The notes under the pieces are model-generated. The model ran no database searches and was not told the DNA's origin. It saw nothing but the letters and a program-made list of their open reading frames with translations. A stretch of 64,000 bases of DNA. It comes from CAYLUN01 sp964386865 (GTDB lineage Bacteria; Verrucomicrobiota; Kiritimatiellia; RFP12; UBA1067). The stretch covers positions 1-64,000 of the forward strand of contig CAYLUN010000005.1 in assembly GCA_964386865.1 (NCBI GenBank), written 5' to 3'. Shown one piece after another: positions 42,259 through 50,684 of the stretch. Each line of letters starts with the position of its first letter. Within the stretch, counting starts at the first letter, position 1. The translations under genes were made by a program, and so were the position numbers.

Positions 42259-44523
42259 TCACTCTTTGGGGGTGCAGAGGACGTATGTCTTGCCGGCGGC
42301 CGCGGGGAAGGAGCAGATGCCGCCTTCCGCCTTGACGGGGACGATGGCGTTGCTCGCTTGCTCGACCGCAGTGATCGCTTGCTGTTTCCACGGGCTGACC
42401 AGCCTGACCGTGCCGCCCACCGTGGAGCGTATCCTGACGTTGCTGATCGTTCCGCCGACCTGATCGGCAGACACCTTGAAGCCGGCTTGTGCGAGCAGAT
42501 CCGTGAAGTGAGCATCGGTGCTGGCGGGCCAAGCGGGGAATATCCGGATCACGCCGCTCACGCTCTGCAGCAGCAGCTCGGTCACCAGGCGCGAGATGGC
42601 TACCTGTTCCGACATGTAGTAGCCGTGCGCGTTCCAGTAGAAAAGACCGTTCGGCTGCTCCTTCGAGAACTTGCCGGCCTCGGTTCCCGAGAAGCACATC
42701 TTCGCGTTGGCAATGGCCTCCTCGCCCAAGCCCAGCCGGGCACGGGCCATGTTGATGGTCACATTGGAGTTGGCGTGCGTGGTGGATTTTTCGACGCGGT
42801 TGATCGTGCGCCTGCCCAACTCCTTTTGCTCGACGCTTGAGAACCAGGTGATGAGGCCTGCCGGGAAAAGGCCCTGCAGCATGGTCGCGTGACGGTCGGC
42901 GCCTTCGTCAAAGCGCGCGCCCGACCACTGCTCAATGACGGTTTGATTGCTCTGGCTAGGATCACTCTGCGTACCACATATGGGCAGTTGCCCAATGTTG
43001 GCGTCGAGGCGTTTGCCGAAGGCGGCTTCGCCTTTGAGGGCCGCCGCCTCGCGGGCGATCTTCAGCGCGGCCGTGATGAAAGAGATGTCGTAGCAAACGT
43101 TGAACGCGTTGAACTTGCCCAGTTCGGGGAAGAAGCTCGGGCCGATCCTGCGCTTGCCGTCGACGAGCGCGCACTTCTCCAGAACGGAACAGTAGAAGAG
43201 GCCTATTTCCTTGACGAGCGGGTACACGCGCTCCAGATGCTCCGCCGTGGGGGCATAGGCGTAATAGTCCCAGATGACGGACACGATGTGGCCGGCCATG
43301 CCCCACGTGTAGCCCCACGGCATGTAGGTCTGCTGGTGCTTCCACTTCGTCTGGCACTTCGCGGGGTCGGGCTGGAAGGGGTAGAAGTCGCTAAAGAAGA
43401 AGGCGCCTTCCGCGCCGGCGAAACTGGCGGCGGCGAACCACTTGCCGCGGGGCAGGTCGCGCGTCAGCACGTCGATGAACGGCTCCAGCAGTTCAGGATG
43501 GCCGATCGGCGCGGCAGCGAGATAGGTCTGCTGGATGTTGTAGTTGAGCTTGAGCGAATTGTGCCACCCGGCGAGATGGTCGAAGCAGGCGGCCAGGCCG
43601 ACCGCGTTGCCGTCGCTCTTGGAAAATACGCGGAAGAAGTAGACCATGCGGTACCACCAGTTCTGTAGCTCCGCATCGCCCAGCTGGACGCCGCTGGCCG
43701 ACCAGAACGTCCGCCAGGCCTCTTCATGTTGGGTGACGGCGCTCTCATCCGCGAGAGTCTTACTCACAAGCTCGACGGCCGCATCCAAGGGGTTCGGAGC
43801 GTCGCGCGAGGTCACAACCGCCACGGCCTGCGTCGCCCCGCGCTTGCCGGCGACCACGTAGATGTCCATGCCGCTCATGTCCGGGTCGCCCGGGATGTTC
43901 TGATGGAGGTACTGGAACTCGCCTTGCTTGCCGAGCTCCGCCCGGCTGACCCACGTGGCGAGGTCTTTGTCCTTTAGAAAGTCGAGCACGCACGTGAACG
44001 AGAGCGGCCGCTCCGAGCGGACGAGAAGCACGTTGGCCTGCGCGAGCACGCGAACCTCGGCCGGCGCACCGCCGGTCTTCACTGTGGCGACGGCTTGGGC
44101 GAGGTCGAGCGTGCCTTCTGCGATGGTTTCCGGTCCGCCGGAGCCCAGGACGACCTCGGCGCAGGGCAGCGCCGTGGGATAGGGCTTCTTCCAGCTGCCG
44201 ACTGCGCCGTGATAGTTCGTGACCGTCCCTCTGGCGGGGTCAATGACCGGCATGGGCGGATCGCTCTCGGTGTCGACGCGCAGATCCCAGCAGTCGTTTT
44301 TGGCGATTCGCAAACGGAGGTCGTTGCCCGCAGAATAGACGATGGCGTTAAGCTCGCCATTACCAAGGACAAGACCGCGCTTGGAGATATCTGAGAGCGA
44401 GCTCACGGTTACCGTGGCGGCGGCGAGCGCCTCAGGATAGGGAATGGCCGCGACGGATTCCGCAGCAGGTAATGCGGCCAGCGGCGCCAACAGTAGAGTG
44501 GCAAAGGTGCTGAATGGACTCAT
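42259..44523 (-). CDS. GH95-like glycoside hydrolase
   Basis: 754 residues from ATG 44523; GTG 44529 is a two-codon-longer alternative. The leader is of the common type (FATLLLAPLAALPAA). The N-terminal beta-supersandwich (LVLGNGELNAIVYSAGNDLRLRI is interrupted here: see about 50-75) leads to the toroid with DHLAGWHNSLKLNYNIQQTY near 315, equivalent to the Asn/Gln-rich block of GH95, then WGYTWGMAGHIV and FYWNAHGYYMSEQVAI. The C-terminus (VSGVIRIFPAWPAS) matches the partial gene at 3-716. Expected activity is alpha-L-fucosidase or alpha-L-galactosidase. It is the first gene of the long minus-strand array and directly follows a promoter-like sequence. Confidence 0.72.
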   Translation of the reverse strand: MSPFSTFATLLLAPLAALPAAESVAAIPYPEALAAATVTVSSLSDISKRGLVLGNGELNAIVYSAGNDLRLRIAKNDCWDLRVDTESDPPMPVIDPARGTVTNYHGAVGSWKKPYPTALPCAEVVLGSGGPETIAEGTLDLAQAVATVKTGGAPAEVRVLAQANVLLVRSERPLSFTCVLDFLKDKDLATWVSRAELGKQGEFQYLHQNIPGDPDMSGMDIYVVAGKRGATQAVAVVTSRDAPNPLDAAVELVSKTLADESAVTQHEEAWRTFWSASGVQLGDAELQNWWYRMVYFFRVFSKSDGNAVGLAACFDHLAGWHNSLKLNYNIQQTYLAAAPIGHPELLEPFIDVLTRDLPRGKWFAAASFAGAEGAFFFSDFYPFQPDPAKCQTKWKHQQTYMPWGYTWGMAGHIVSVIWDYYAYAPTAEHLERVYPLVKEIGLFYCSVLEKCALVDGKRRIGPSFFPELGKFNAFNVCYDISFITAALKIAREAAALKGEAAFGKRLDANIGQLPICGTQSDPSQSNQTVIEQWSGARFDEGADRHATMLQGLFPAGLITWFSSVEQKELGRRTINRVEKSTTHANSNVTINMARARLGLGEEAIANAKMCFSGTEAGKFSKEQPNGLFYWNAHGYYMSEQVAISRLVTELLLQSVSGVIRIFPAWPASTDAHFTDLLAQAGFKVSADQVGGTISNVRIRSTVGGTVRLVSPWKQQAITAVEQASNAIVPVKAEGGICSFPAAAGKTYVLCTPKE

Positions 44524-44529
44524 AATCAC

Positions 44530-44558
44530 ATTATGACGAAAGTTGTGATCCTGGACAA
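44530..44558 (-). promoter_or_regulatory. Sigma-70-like promoter for GH95 and the array (leaderless start likely)
   Basis: On the minus strand, TTGTCC (44558-44553) is separated by exactly 17 nt from CATAAT (44535-44530). Transcription would begin about 7 nt further, at or next to the ATG at 44523, so the GH95 mRNA is probably leaderless. No ribosome-binding site is seen there, consistent with this. Confidence 0.5.
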
Positions 44559-44620
44559 TAGTTGAATCGCGCCAGTTCTACCTGTACCATAGTACCCGAT
44601 TGAACGTGCGCACCACACCC

Positions 44621-45211
44621 ATGGACGAGAATGTGGATTATCAAACGGAACACGATGTGGTTCTCTGGCTGAGCGAACAGGATGAGGCGGCTGCGCGGCG
44701 GCTGATGGCGGCGCTCTATCCGCAGGTCATCCGGATCGTGCGCAATCACCTGCCCCGCGGTATGGACGAGCAAGACCTGTCACAGGAGGTGTTTGTCCGG
44801 CTCTTCAACTCGCTCGACCGCTATGATCCGTCGCGTCCGCTGGAGAACTGGGTCTCGCGGCTTGCCGTGAACGTCTGCCTCAACGCACTGCGGTCGCGCC
44901 AGAGGCGACCCGAACTCCGCTGGTCGGACCTCACTGACGAGGAACAGCGAGTCATTGACACGCTGGCGCAGGAGAACTCGGACTGTGAGCCACCCTACAG
45001 GGAGTCGCAGTCGCTGCTCGCCACCTTGCTGGAGGGTCTGTCGGCCGAGGACCGGCTGGTGGTGACCCTGCTTCACCTTGAGGAACGCCCGCTGACCGAG
45101 ATCCGGGAACTGACCGGCTGGCCGGTCGCCGTCATCAAAATGAGGGCCTTACGGGCGCGGCGGAAGTTGCGCAAGATGCTGGCGGCGTTGGACCGTCAAC
45201 GGCCGCAATAA
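44621..45211 (+). CDS. ECF-type RNA polymerase sigma factor
   Basis: 196 residues from ATG 44621; TTG 44600 or GTG 44606 would add up to seven residues and no start has a clear ribosome-binding site. Region 2 is visible (LPRGMDEQDLSQEVFVRLFNSLDRYD, then ENWVSRLAVNVCLNALRSR) and region 4 ends the protein (LSAEDRLVVTLLHLEERPLTEI, then a helix-turn-helix ending MRALRARRKLRKML). It directs transcription of a small regulon. It is transcribed divergently from the enzyme array, with 97 nt between the starts, and leads a four-gene plus-strand operon whose next two products are membrane or periplasmic. A control role over the array is inferred from position only. Confidence 0.88.
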   Translation: MDENVDYQTEHDVVLWLSEQDEAAARRLMAALYPQVIRIVRNHLPRGMDEQDLSQEVFVRLFNSLDRYDPSRPLENWVSRLAVNVCLNALRSRQRRPELRWSDLTDEEQRVIDTLAQENSDCEPPYRESQSLLATLLEGLSAEDRLVVTLLHLEERPLTEIRELTGWPVAVIKMRALRARRKLRKMLAALDRQRPQ

Positions 45212-45264
45212 AAAATATTTTCGCGGTGTGGTTACCTCTCGGATTGCGCGGTGTATAAGGTGGT

Positions 45265-45558
45265 ATGAAGAACACACCGACTCAGCCCGACCGGACAGAT
45301 CGGCTCATCCAGTGGGCGCGGCAGACGCCAAAGGATACCCTTTCGGAGCAGCCGCCCTACGGTTTCGCCACGCGCGTGCTGGCGAACTGCGTGCGCAAGG
45401 CCCCGCAAATGCCTTGGTGGGAGTATCTGGCGCTGCGCGGTGCGCTGGCGAGCGGCGCCGTGGCCGCCGCCTGCTGGCTCCTGCAACCGCAGGTTCCGTC
45501 CGTCAATGAGGAGGCGGCGCTGGCTGTGTCCATCCTACAAACTGCCTTATATAAGTAA
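45265..45558 (+). CDS. Small single-span membrane protein, possible anti-sigma factor
   Basis: The protein has 97 residues and a good AAGGTGG ribosome-binding site. About 55 polar N-terminal residues (TDRLIQWARQTPKDTLSEQP, GFATRVLANCV) precede one hydrophobic segment (LALRGALASGAVAAACWLL) and a short outside tail. No family is recognised. A cytoplasmic arm, one membrane span and a location right behind an ECF sigma gene are the usual layout of an anti-sigma factor, though the N-terminal arm is short and has no zinc-binding His-Cys motif. Confidence 0.55.
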   Translation: MKNTPTQPDRTDRLIQWARQTPKDTLSEQPPYGFATRVLANCVRKAPQMPWWEYLALRGALASGAVAAACWLLQPQVPSVNEEAALAVSILQTALYK

Positions 45559-45564
45559 GCCGTC

Positions 45565-45996
45565 ATGAAACAATTTGCCAAATACCGTGTTCTTCTATGG
45601 CTCGCGCTCCTCTTCTCGTGCGGTGCGGTCTTCGGCTACTACGTATCGACGCGTCTCACGCCTCCGAACGGCCAGAATAGCAGTCAAGGCAGAGCGCTAG
45701 AAAGCACTTGGCGTGCCCGCCGCATTGAAAGTCTTCGCAGGGCGCTCGACCTCACTGACGAACAGCTCCGCGACATGTCTCCCGCCTTCGACAGAGCGGA
45801 GGATTCTTTGCGCAGGCTGCGTGAGGAAACAGCGACTCGTGCCCGCGAGATCGTTAAGGCCAACGGCAAAGAGCTGATGCCGCTCCTCACGCTGGAACAG
45901 CAGGAAAGGTTCAAGCGATGGGTTGCGGAACAAGCGCGCTCGTTGGCTCCGATTTCCCCCGGTCAATCGCCAAGCCAGAAAGACACCACACGATGA
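45565..45996 (+). CDS. LTxxQ/CnrR-like periplasmic stress-sensor protein
   Basis: 143 residues with an N-terminal membrane anchor (VLLWLALLFSCGAVFGYYV) and a helical periplasmic part. LDLTDEQLRDMSPAFDRAED and LMPLLTLEQQERFKRWVAEQ are two LTxxQ-like repeats, the pattern of the CpxP/Spy/CnrR/ZraP group, which senses misfolded protein or metal. No Met/His metal-binding tail is present. It probably works with the two preceding genes as the sensor arm of the sigma factor switch. The stop overlaps the next ATG (ATGA, 45993-45996). Confidence 0.65.
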   Translation: MKQFAKYRVLLWLALLFSCGAVFGYYVSTRLTPPNGQNSSQGRALESTWRARRIESLRRALDLTDEQLRDMSPAFDRAEDSLRRLREETATRAREIVKANGKELMPLLTLEQQERFKRWVAEQARSLAPISPGQSPSQKDTTR

Positions 45997-47744
45997 AACT
46001 GATCACTCTCATTTCCATCAGCGCCGCCAGCCTGGCTTGGCCGAGCGCGGCACTGGCCCAATTTCCTATCCGACTTGGCAGCGCGGGGCAGGAGTACGGC
46101 AAGTGCGCCGCAACGGATTGCGACGGCAACATCGTCATCGGCATGCTCTTTCAGAACACGATCGATTTCGACCCGGGAACCAAAACCGTCGTCATCGGCA
46201 CGCCGCCGGGCATCGACTGCGCCCTCGCAAAGTACACGCCCGCAGGCGAGTTGGTCTGGGCTCGGCATATCAGCGGAGTGACCGGCGCGAGCGCGAACAC
46301 CGTCTGCACGCCGCACGGGCTGGCCGTGGATACGTCGAACAACGTGGTCGTGGTCGGCTACTTCGGGCTCGCCGGCAGCGCGACGCGCGCGTCGGTGGAT
46401 TTCGATCCGGGGCCGGGAAGTCTCGTGCTCACCAACACGGGCGGCTGGGACCCCTTCATCGCCAAGTACGACGCGAATGGAGACGTGCTCTGGGCGCGGA
46501 CCTTCGGAAGTGTCACCAACAGTACCTCGGACGAACGGGCCTGGGATGTGGCTGTGGATGTGGCGGGGAATATTGTCGTCACGGGCTGCTTCCAGGGCAC
46601 GTACGATCTAGACGCCAGTGCCACAGGTAGCAACATCGTTGCGAGTGCGGGCGAGAAGGATATCTTTCTGGTGAAATACGACGCGAGCGGAAACCACCTT
46701 TGGGGCTTCGCGCTGAGTGACATGGGGGACGCCGCGACGTCGCTGAAGGAAACTTCCGTCGCGCAGGATGCCGGCGGACGCCTGTATCTGATGGGGCACT
46801 TCAACGGCACGCTGGATCTCGATCCGGGAACGGGCGTGAGCAGCGTGACCAGCGCGGGCGGATCAGACATGTTTCTGGCCCGCTACACGAGCGGTGGCGC
46901 ACTCGAGCGCGGGGTGCGCTTCGGCGGTACGCAGAGCGAGACCGCTCCGCCCGGAACGCTGCGCATCGGTCAGGACAGCAACGCGTACTACACCGGCAGG
47001 TACCGGGGCATCGTCGACCTCAATCCGGGAACCGGCGTGAACAGTGTCACGAACAACACCGCGCCGGCGGCGGACGACATCTTCGTCGCCTCGCTCAACA
47101 GCGACCTCGCGTTCCGCTGGGGTTTCGCCATCGCAAGCGACGGCGGCCTCGACGGGGGGCACAGAGTCGCGTTCGACAGCCGTACGAACCTCTACGTGAC
47201 CGGTTGGTTCAGCGGAACCACAGATTTTGACGGCGGTACGGGAGTCGTCAGCCTGACCAGCGTCAACGCCAGCAGCGCCTCTGACTGTTTCTTGGCTAAG
47301 TACACATCCGGCGGCAGCTTTCTTTGGGCGCGCGGTTTCGGCGGCAATACGCCCAATGCGGACGACCTGAGCATCCCCGCCGGACTCGCCGTGGATTTCA
47401 GCGATGCGGCATACCTGACGGGACAATACTATGGTACCAATGTGACCTTCTACCCTTACAGTCCGCCAGGCGTGTTGCCCGACAGCACGGGTCTCAACGA
47501 CGGCTTCCTGGTCAAGTACGCGGCCGACGGCCAGATCGCCGGCCACGAACTTCGTATAACAAACATCGCCCTAACCGCCACACAGGCACACCTCGCATGG
47601 ACGGGTGCGCCGGACGTTCGTTTGCAGAGGGCGACGAACCTCCTGAACCCCGACTGGCAGGATGTTGCGGGAACGACAGGCCTGATGAACGCCACGGAAC
47701 CGCGCATCATAACACCTATCTATTATCGTGCGGTTCTGCCCTGA
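45993..47744 (+). CDS. Secreted SBBP-type beta-propeller protein
   Basis: 583 residues from ATG 45993 with a signal peptide ending PSAALA. Repeats of about 55-70 residues follow, each with a DFDPGTG or DLDPGTG turn and a later FLVKYDASGNHLWG-like strand (IAKYDANGDVLWARTFG, FLARYTSGGALERGVRFG, FLAKYTSGGSFLWARGFG). These are SBBP-type propeller blades with Asp-rich, possibly calcium-binding loops. The tail (IALTATQAHLAWTGAPDVR, LQRATNLLNPDWQDV, IYYRAVLP) is the C-terminal module common on secreted PVC proteins. It could be a sugar-binding or adhesion protein controlled with the ECF operon. Its last 22 nt overlap the convergent GH78 gene. Confidence 0.7.
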   Translation: MKLITLISISAASLAWPSAALAQFPIRLGSAGQEYGKCAATDCDGNIVIGMLFQNTIDFDPGTKTVVIGTPPGIDCALAKYTPAGELVWARHISGVTGASANTVCTPHGLAVDTSNNVVVVGYFGLAGSATRASVDFDPGPGSLVLTNTGGWDPFIAKYDANGDVLWARTFGSVTNSTSDERAWDVAVDVAGNIVVTGCFQGTYDLDASATGSNIVASAGEKDIFLVKYDASGNHLWGFALSDMGDAATSLKETSVAQDAGGRLYLMGHFNGTLDLDPGTGVSSVTSAGGSDMFLARYTSGGALERGVRFGGTQSETAPPGTLRIGQDSNAYYTGRYRGIVDLNPGTGVNSVTNNTAPAADDIFVASLNSDLAFRWGFAIASDGGLDGGHRVAFDSRTNLYVTGWFSGTTDFDGGTGVVSLTSVNASSASDCFLAKYTSGGSFLWARGFGGNTPNADDLSIPAGLAVDFSDAAYLTGQYYGTNVTFYPYSPPGVLPDSTGLNDGFLVKYAADGQIAGHELRITNIALTATQAHLAWTGAPDVRLQRATNLLNPDWQDVAGTTGLMNATEPRIITPIYYRAVLP

Positions 47745-50662
47745 GCCTGTTCATTAGTGAGCGCGCTGACAAAATGATAAACGCCGGACTCGGCCTCAAA
47801 CACGGCCGCGCCGCTCTCCACCCGCAGGAACTTCAGGCCGGCGGCCGCGGCGGCGGGCTTGCCGGACTCGGTCACGGATTGAGCGTCCGACGCCGGCACG
47901 TGCACGGTGGCGGTCGTGTTTGGCGGAACCGTGACCTCCAGCGTCAATTCGCCCCCCTCGACCTTCCAGTTGCAGGCGATCCGCCCGCGCGGGTGGCTGT
48001 AGCTGGCCTTGACCCAGGTCAGCGGCGGGACATCAGGGGGGGACACGGCGGACAGGCCGGGGCGAATCAGCAGGCGGCCGAAGCCTGCGCCCTGCGTGTC
48101 GATGCCGGCCAGGTCGCGAAAGGCCCACTCCATTACCGCGCCGAAGGAGTAGTGGCTGAAGCTGTTCATGCTGGCGTTCTGCTTGCCGCTGGAGCCGTTG
48201 AAGCCGAACTCGCTGGTGTAGCTGTCCCAGCGCTCCCACACGCTGCTGGCGCCGTTGACAACCTCGTATCCCCACGACGGGTATCGCCGGCTCAGAAATA
48301 GGTGCACGGCCAGATCGTGTTGCCCATATTTCGTGAGCACGCCCAGAAGCGGCTTGGTGCCGAGGAAGCCGGTGGCCATCCGGCTGTCGTTTTTCCTGAT
48401 CTTGGCGGCGAGGAATTCCGCCGCCAGCGCGGCCGACGATTCGGGGATCAGGCCCACCCACAAGGCCAGCACGTAGGCGCTCTGCGTATCCACGCCCAGA
48501 CTTCCGTCCGGCTTGAGATAGCGCTTCTGGAACGAGGCTGCGGCATCGCTGAACAGCTTGCGGTATGTGGCGGCGTCATCAACAGCGCCGATGGCGTCGG
48601 CCATGTCGGCCATCAGCTTAGCGTCCAGGGCGTGATAACACAGGTCGATAAACGCGATCGGCGTGGACTCGTTCACATTCAGCCAGTCGCCCCACTCGTT
48701 GCCCAGGCGGACGCCCTGCAACTGCGGGTCAGATTTCAGGCGCCAAGCCATGAAGCGCTGCATGGAGCTCCAGTGCCGCGAGATCACCCGCGTGTCGCCG
48801 TATACCTGCCAGATTGTCCACGGGCAGATGATGCCGGCATCCGTCCAGGCGGTGCCGAAGGTCGCGCCGGGCTTGCCGTGCGCCATGGGGTAGGGGCTGT
48901 AATCCGGGTAGGGGCCGCTGTCGCGCTGGGACTCCTCCACATCGTCCAGCCATTTCGTGTAAAAGGCACCAATGTCGGCAAAGTAGCTGGCGGTTCTGAC
49001 ATACACCTGCGCGTCGCCCATCCAGCCGAGCCGCTCGTCGCGCTGCGGGCAGTCCGTCGGCACTTCCACAAAGTTGGCGCGCTGCGTCCACTTCGCGTTT
49101 TGAGCGAAGCGGGTCATGACCGGATCGCTGCAGGAGAACTCGCCCACCAGCTGCGTGTCGCTGTGGATGACCAGCCCCGTCACGTCTTCGAGGTTCGGCT
49201 TGGCCGTCAAGCCCGTCAGCTCAACGAACTGGAAGCCGTGATAGGTGAAGGTCGGGCTCCAGGTCTCGCCGCCCGCGTCGCCCCGCAGCGTGTAGAAGTC
49301 TGTGGCCCGCGCCTTGCGCAGGTTCTCGGTCATCATCCGGCCATCCTTGTGAAGCATTTCGGCGTAGCGGAGCTGCACGCGCGTGCCGGCCACCCCCTTG
49401 ACCTTCAGGCGGATCGTGCCCGCGAAGTTCTGGCCGAGATCGAAAACATAGACGCCGGGTGCCGGCTCGGCAAGGCTCGTCGCCTTCAGCTCCTGCGTCA
49501 CGCGGATCGGCGGCGCGGGATAGGCCTGCAGGCGCGCCGGACGCTGAAAACCCAGCTCGACCTGGCGCGAGGCACCGGGCTCGTGGAACGCCGCTTTCAG
49601 GCTGCCGTTCTCCTCGGCACGTATCGCATTCTCCCATTTCCAGGACGCGGCGCTGCCGGCCCGGGCCGAGGCGCTGCCGCACCAGCTGGGATCGGCCAGC
49701 CTCGCGTCGAAACTCTCGCCCATGATGATGTCGGCCTCGCGGAACGGACCCCCGTCGCTGACCTGCCACGACGGATCCGTGACCACGACGTCGCGGGAGC
49801 CGTCGGCATAGTCGATCTGAAGCTGGGCGAGCAGGGCGGGCGTCTTGCCGTACAGGTTCCGGCCCAGATGATTCGGGCCGTAGCCGCAGAGCAAGGCGTA
49901 GCCGACATAGCCCGCGTACCAGCCGTCCGTCACAATCGCGCCCACGGTATTGGCGCCCTGCTTCACCAGCGCGGTCACGTCATGAGTCCGGTAGTAGGCG
50001 CGCTTCAGGTAGTCGGACCAGCCCGGCTCAAAAAGCGCGTCGCCGACCTTCTGGCCGTTCAGATGCATCTCGCAGAGGCCGAGGGCCGAGGAAAACAGCG
50101 TGGCGCGGGCCACCTTCTTCTTCGCGGAGAACTCTTTGCGATAATGGCGCGCGGGCGGCAGGAGCAGCGCGCCGGGCTTGTCCGGCAAGGCGGCGGTGTC
50201 GCGAAACGAAATCCACTGCGCGGTCCAGTCCTCCGGCTTGAGCAGGCCCATGGTCCACCGCGCGGGCAGGCTCCAGCCTTCGCCAAGGCTACGGCTGGCA
50301 AGCCATACCCTCACCTTCCAGAAGCACTGCTGGCAACTGACGAGCGGCTTGCCCGCATAATCAATGAGGAGGCTTTGGTCCGACGCCACCTTGCCGCTGT
50401 CCCAGAGATCGCCCGTGTCCTTTTTCAGCAACTCCGCCGAACTCGCGACCAGCACCTGATAGGCCGCCTGCCTCAGTCCTCTGTCTTCTGACTTCTGGCT
50501 TCTTTCTTCGATCCTCCAGCTCAATCGGGGCTGTGCCGCCTCGATGCCCAACGGAGCATTGAGATACTCGCAGCGCAAATGATCGACCGGACTTGCGAGG
50601 GCGACGCCGGGCGACGCCAACGAGAGCCCCGACACGAACAACAGGGACAAGCCGATTTTCAT
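47723..50662 (-). CDS. GH78 alpha-L-rhamnosidase, secreted
   Basis: The protein has 979 residues with signal peptide MKIGLSLLFVSGLSLASPGVALA. Family features in order: DHLRCEYLNAPLGIEAAQPR, the N-terminal beta modules, RATLFSSALGLCEMHLNGQK, FVEVPTDCPQRDERLGWMGD with the catalytic Glu near 560, AWTDAGIICPWTIWQVYGD, and the C-terminal beta domain from about 855. The reaction is release of terminal alpha-L-rhamnose. Two loops carry unusual DNA: a heptamer-like tract at 50471-50513 (IEERSQKSEDRG) and a palindrome at 50271-50300 (SRSLGEGWSLP). Both keep the frame open. The 3' end overlaps the convergent propeller gene by 22 nt. Confidence 0.92.
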   Translation of the reverse strand: MKIGLSLLFVSGLSLASPGVALASPVDHLRCEYLNAPLGIEAAQPRLSWRIEERSQKSEDRGLRQAAYQVLVASSAELLKKDTGDLWDSGKVASDQSLLIDYAGKPLVSCQQCFWKVRVWLASRSLGEGWSLPARWTMGLLKPEDWTAQWISFRDTAALPDKPGALLLPPARHYRKEFSAKKKVARATLFSSALGLCEMHLNGQKVGDALFEPGWSDYLKRAYYRTHDVTALVKQGANTVGAIVTDGWYAGYVGYALLCGYGPNHLGRNLYGKTPALLAQLQIDYADGSRDVVVTDPSWQVSDGGPFREADIIMGESFDARLADPSWCGSASARAGSAASWKWENAIRAEENGSLKAAFHEPGASRQVELGFQRPARLQAYPAPPIRVTQELKATSLAEPAPGVYVFDLGQNFAGTIRLKVKGVAGTRVQLRYAEMLHKDGRMMTENLRKARATDFYTLRGDAGGETWSPTFTYHGFQFVELTGLTAKPNLEDVTGLVIHSDTQLVGEFSCSDPVMTRFAQNAKWTQRANFVEVPTDCPQRDERLGWMGDAQVYVRTASYFADIGAFYTKWLDDVEESQRDSGPYPDYSPYPMAHGKPGATFGTAWTDAGIICPWTIWQVYGDTRVISRHWSSMQRFMAWRLKSDPQLQGVRLGNEWGDWLNVNESTPIAFIDLCYHALDAKLMADMADAIGAVDDAATYRKLFSDAAASFQKRYLKPDGSLGVDTQSAYVLALWVGLIPESSAALAAEFLAAKIRKNDSRMATGFLGTKPLLGVLTKYGQHDLAVHLFLSRRYPSWGYEVVNGASSVWERWDSYTSEFGFNGSSGKQNASMNSFSHYSFGAVMEWAFRDLAGIDTQGAGFGRLLIRPGLSAVSPPDVPPLTWVKASYSHPRGRIACNWKVEGGELTLEVTVPPNTTATVHVPASDAQSVTESGKPAAAAAGLKFLRVESGAAVFEAESGVYHFVSALTNEQAQGRTAR
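50271..50300. repeat. Nested palindrome inside GH78 coding sequence
   Basis: Within the GH78 gene, AGCCTTCGCCAAGGCT forms a perfect 6-bp stem with a CGCC loop. Just outside it, CCAGCC and GGCTGG form a second possible stem. The encoded loop SRSLGEGWSLP replaces the short Gly/Asp loop usual between two beta strands of the N-terminal domain. It has the look of a dispersed palindromic element inserted in frame. Confidence 0.6.
50471..50513. repeat. Heptamer-type repeat tract inside GH78 coding sequence
   Basis: Read on the minus strand the tract is a run of degenerate 7-mers of the type AGAAGTC (AGAAGCC, AGAAGTC, AGAAGAC, AGAGGAC). It encodes a polar loop, IEERSQKSEDRG, where most GH78 proteins have a shorter turn. 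The same heptamer family forms the inverted repeat at 62125-62220. Confidence 0.6.
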
Positions 50663-50684
50663 GATTCTATCTCCAGTTCATTTG

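Noticed and set aside
48302..50491. 729-codon plus-strand frame opposite GH78
   Set aside because: Antisense shadow of a well-supported rhamnosidase; it even reads through the palindrome as a generic FAKATAGKP-type repeat peptide.
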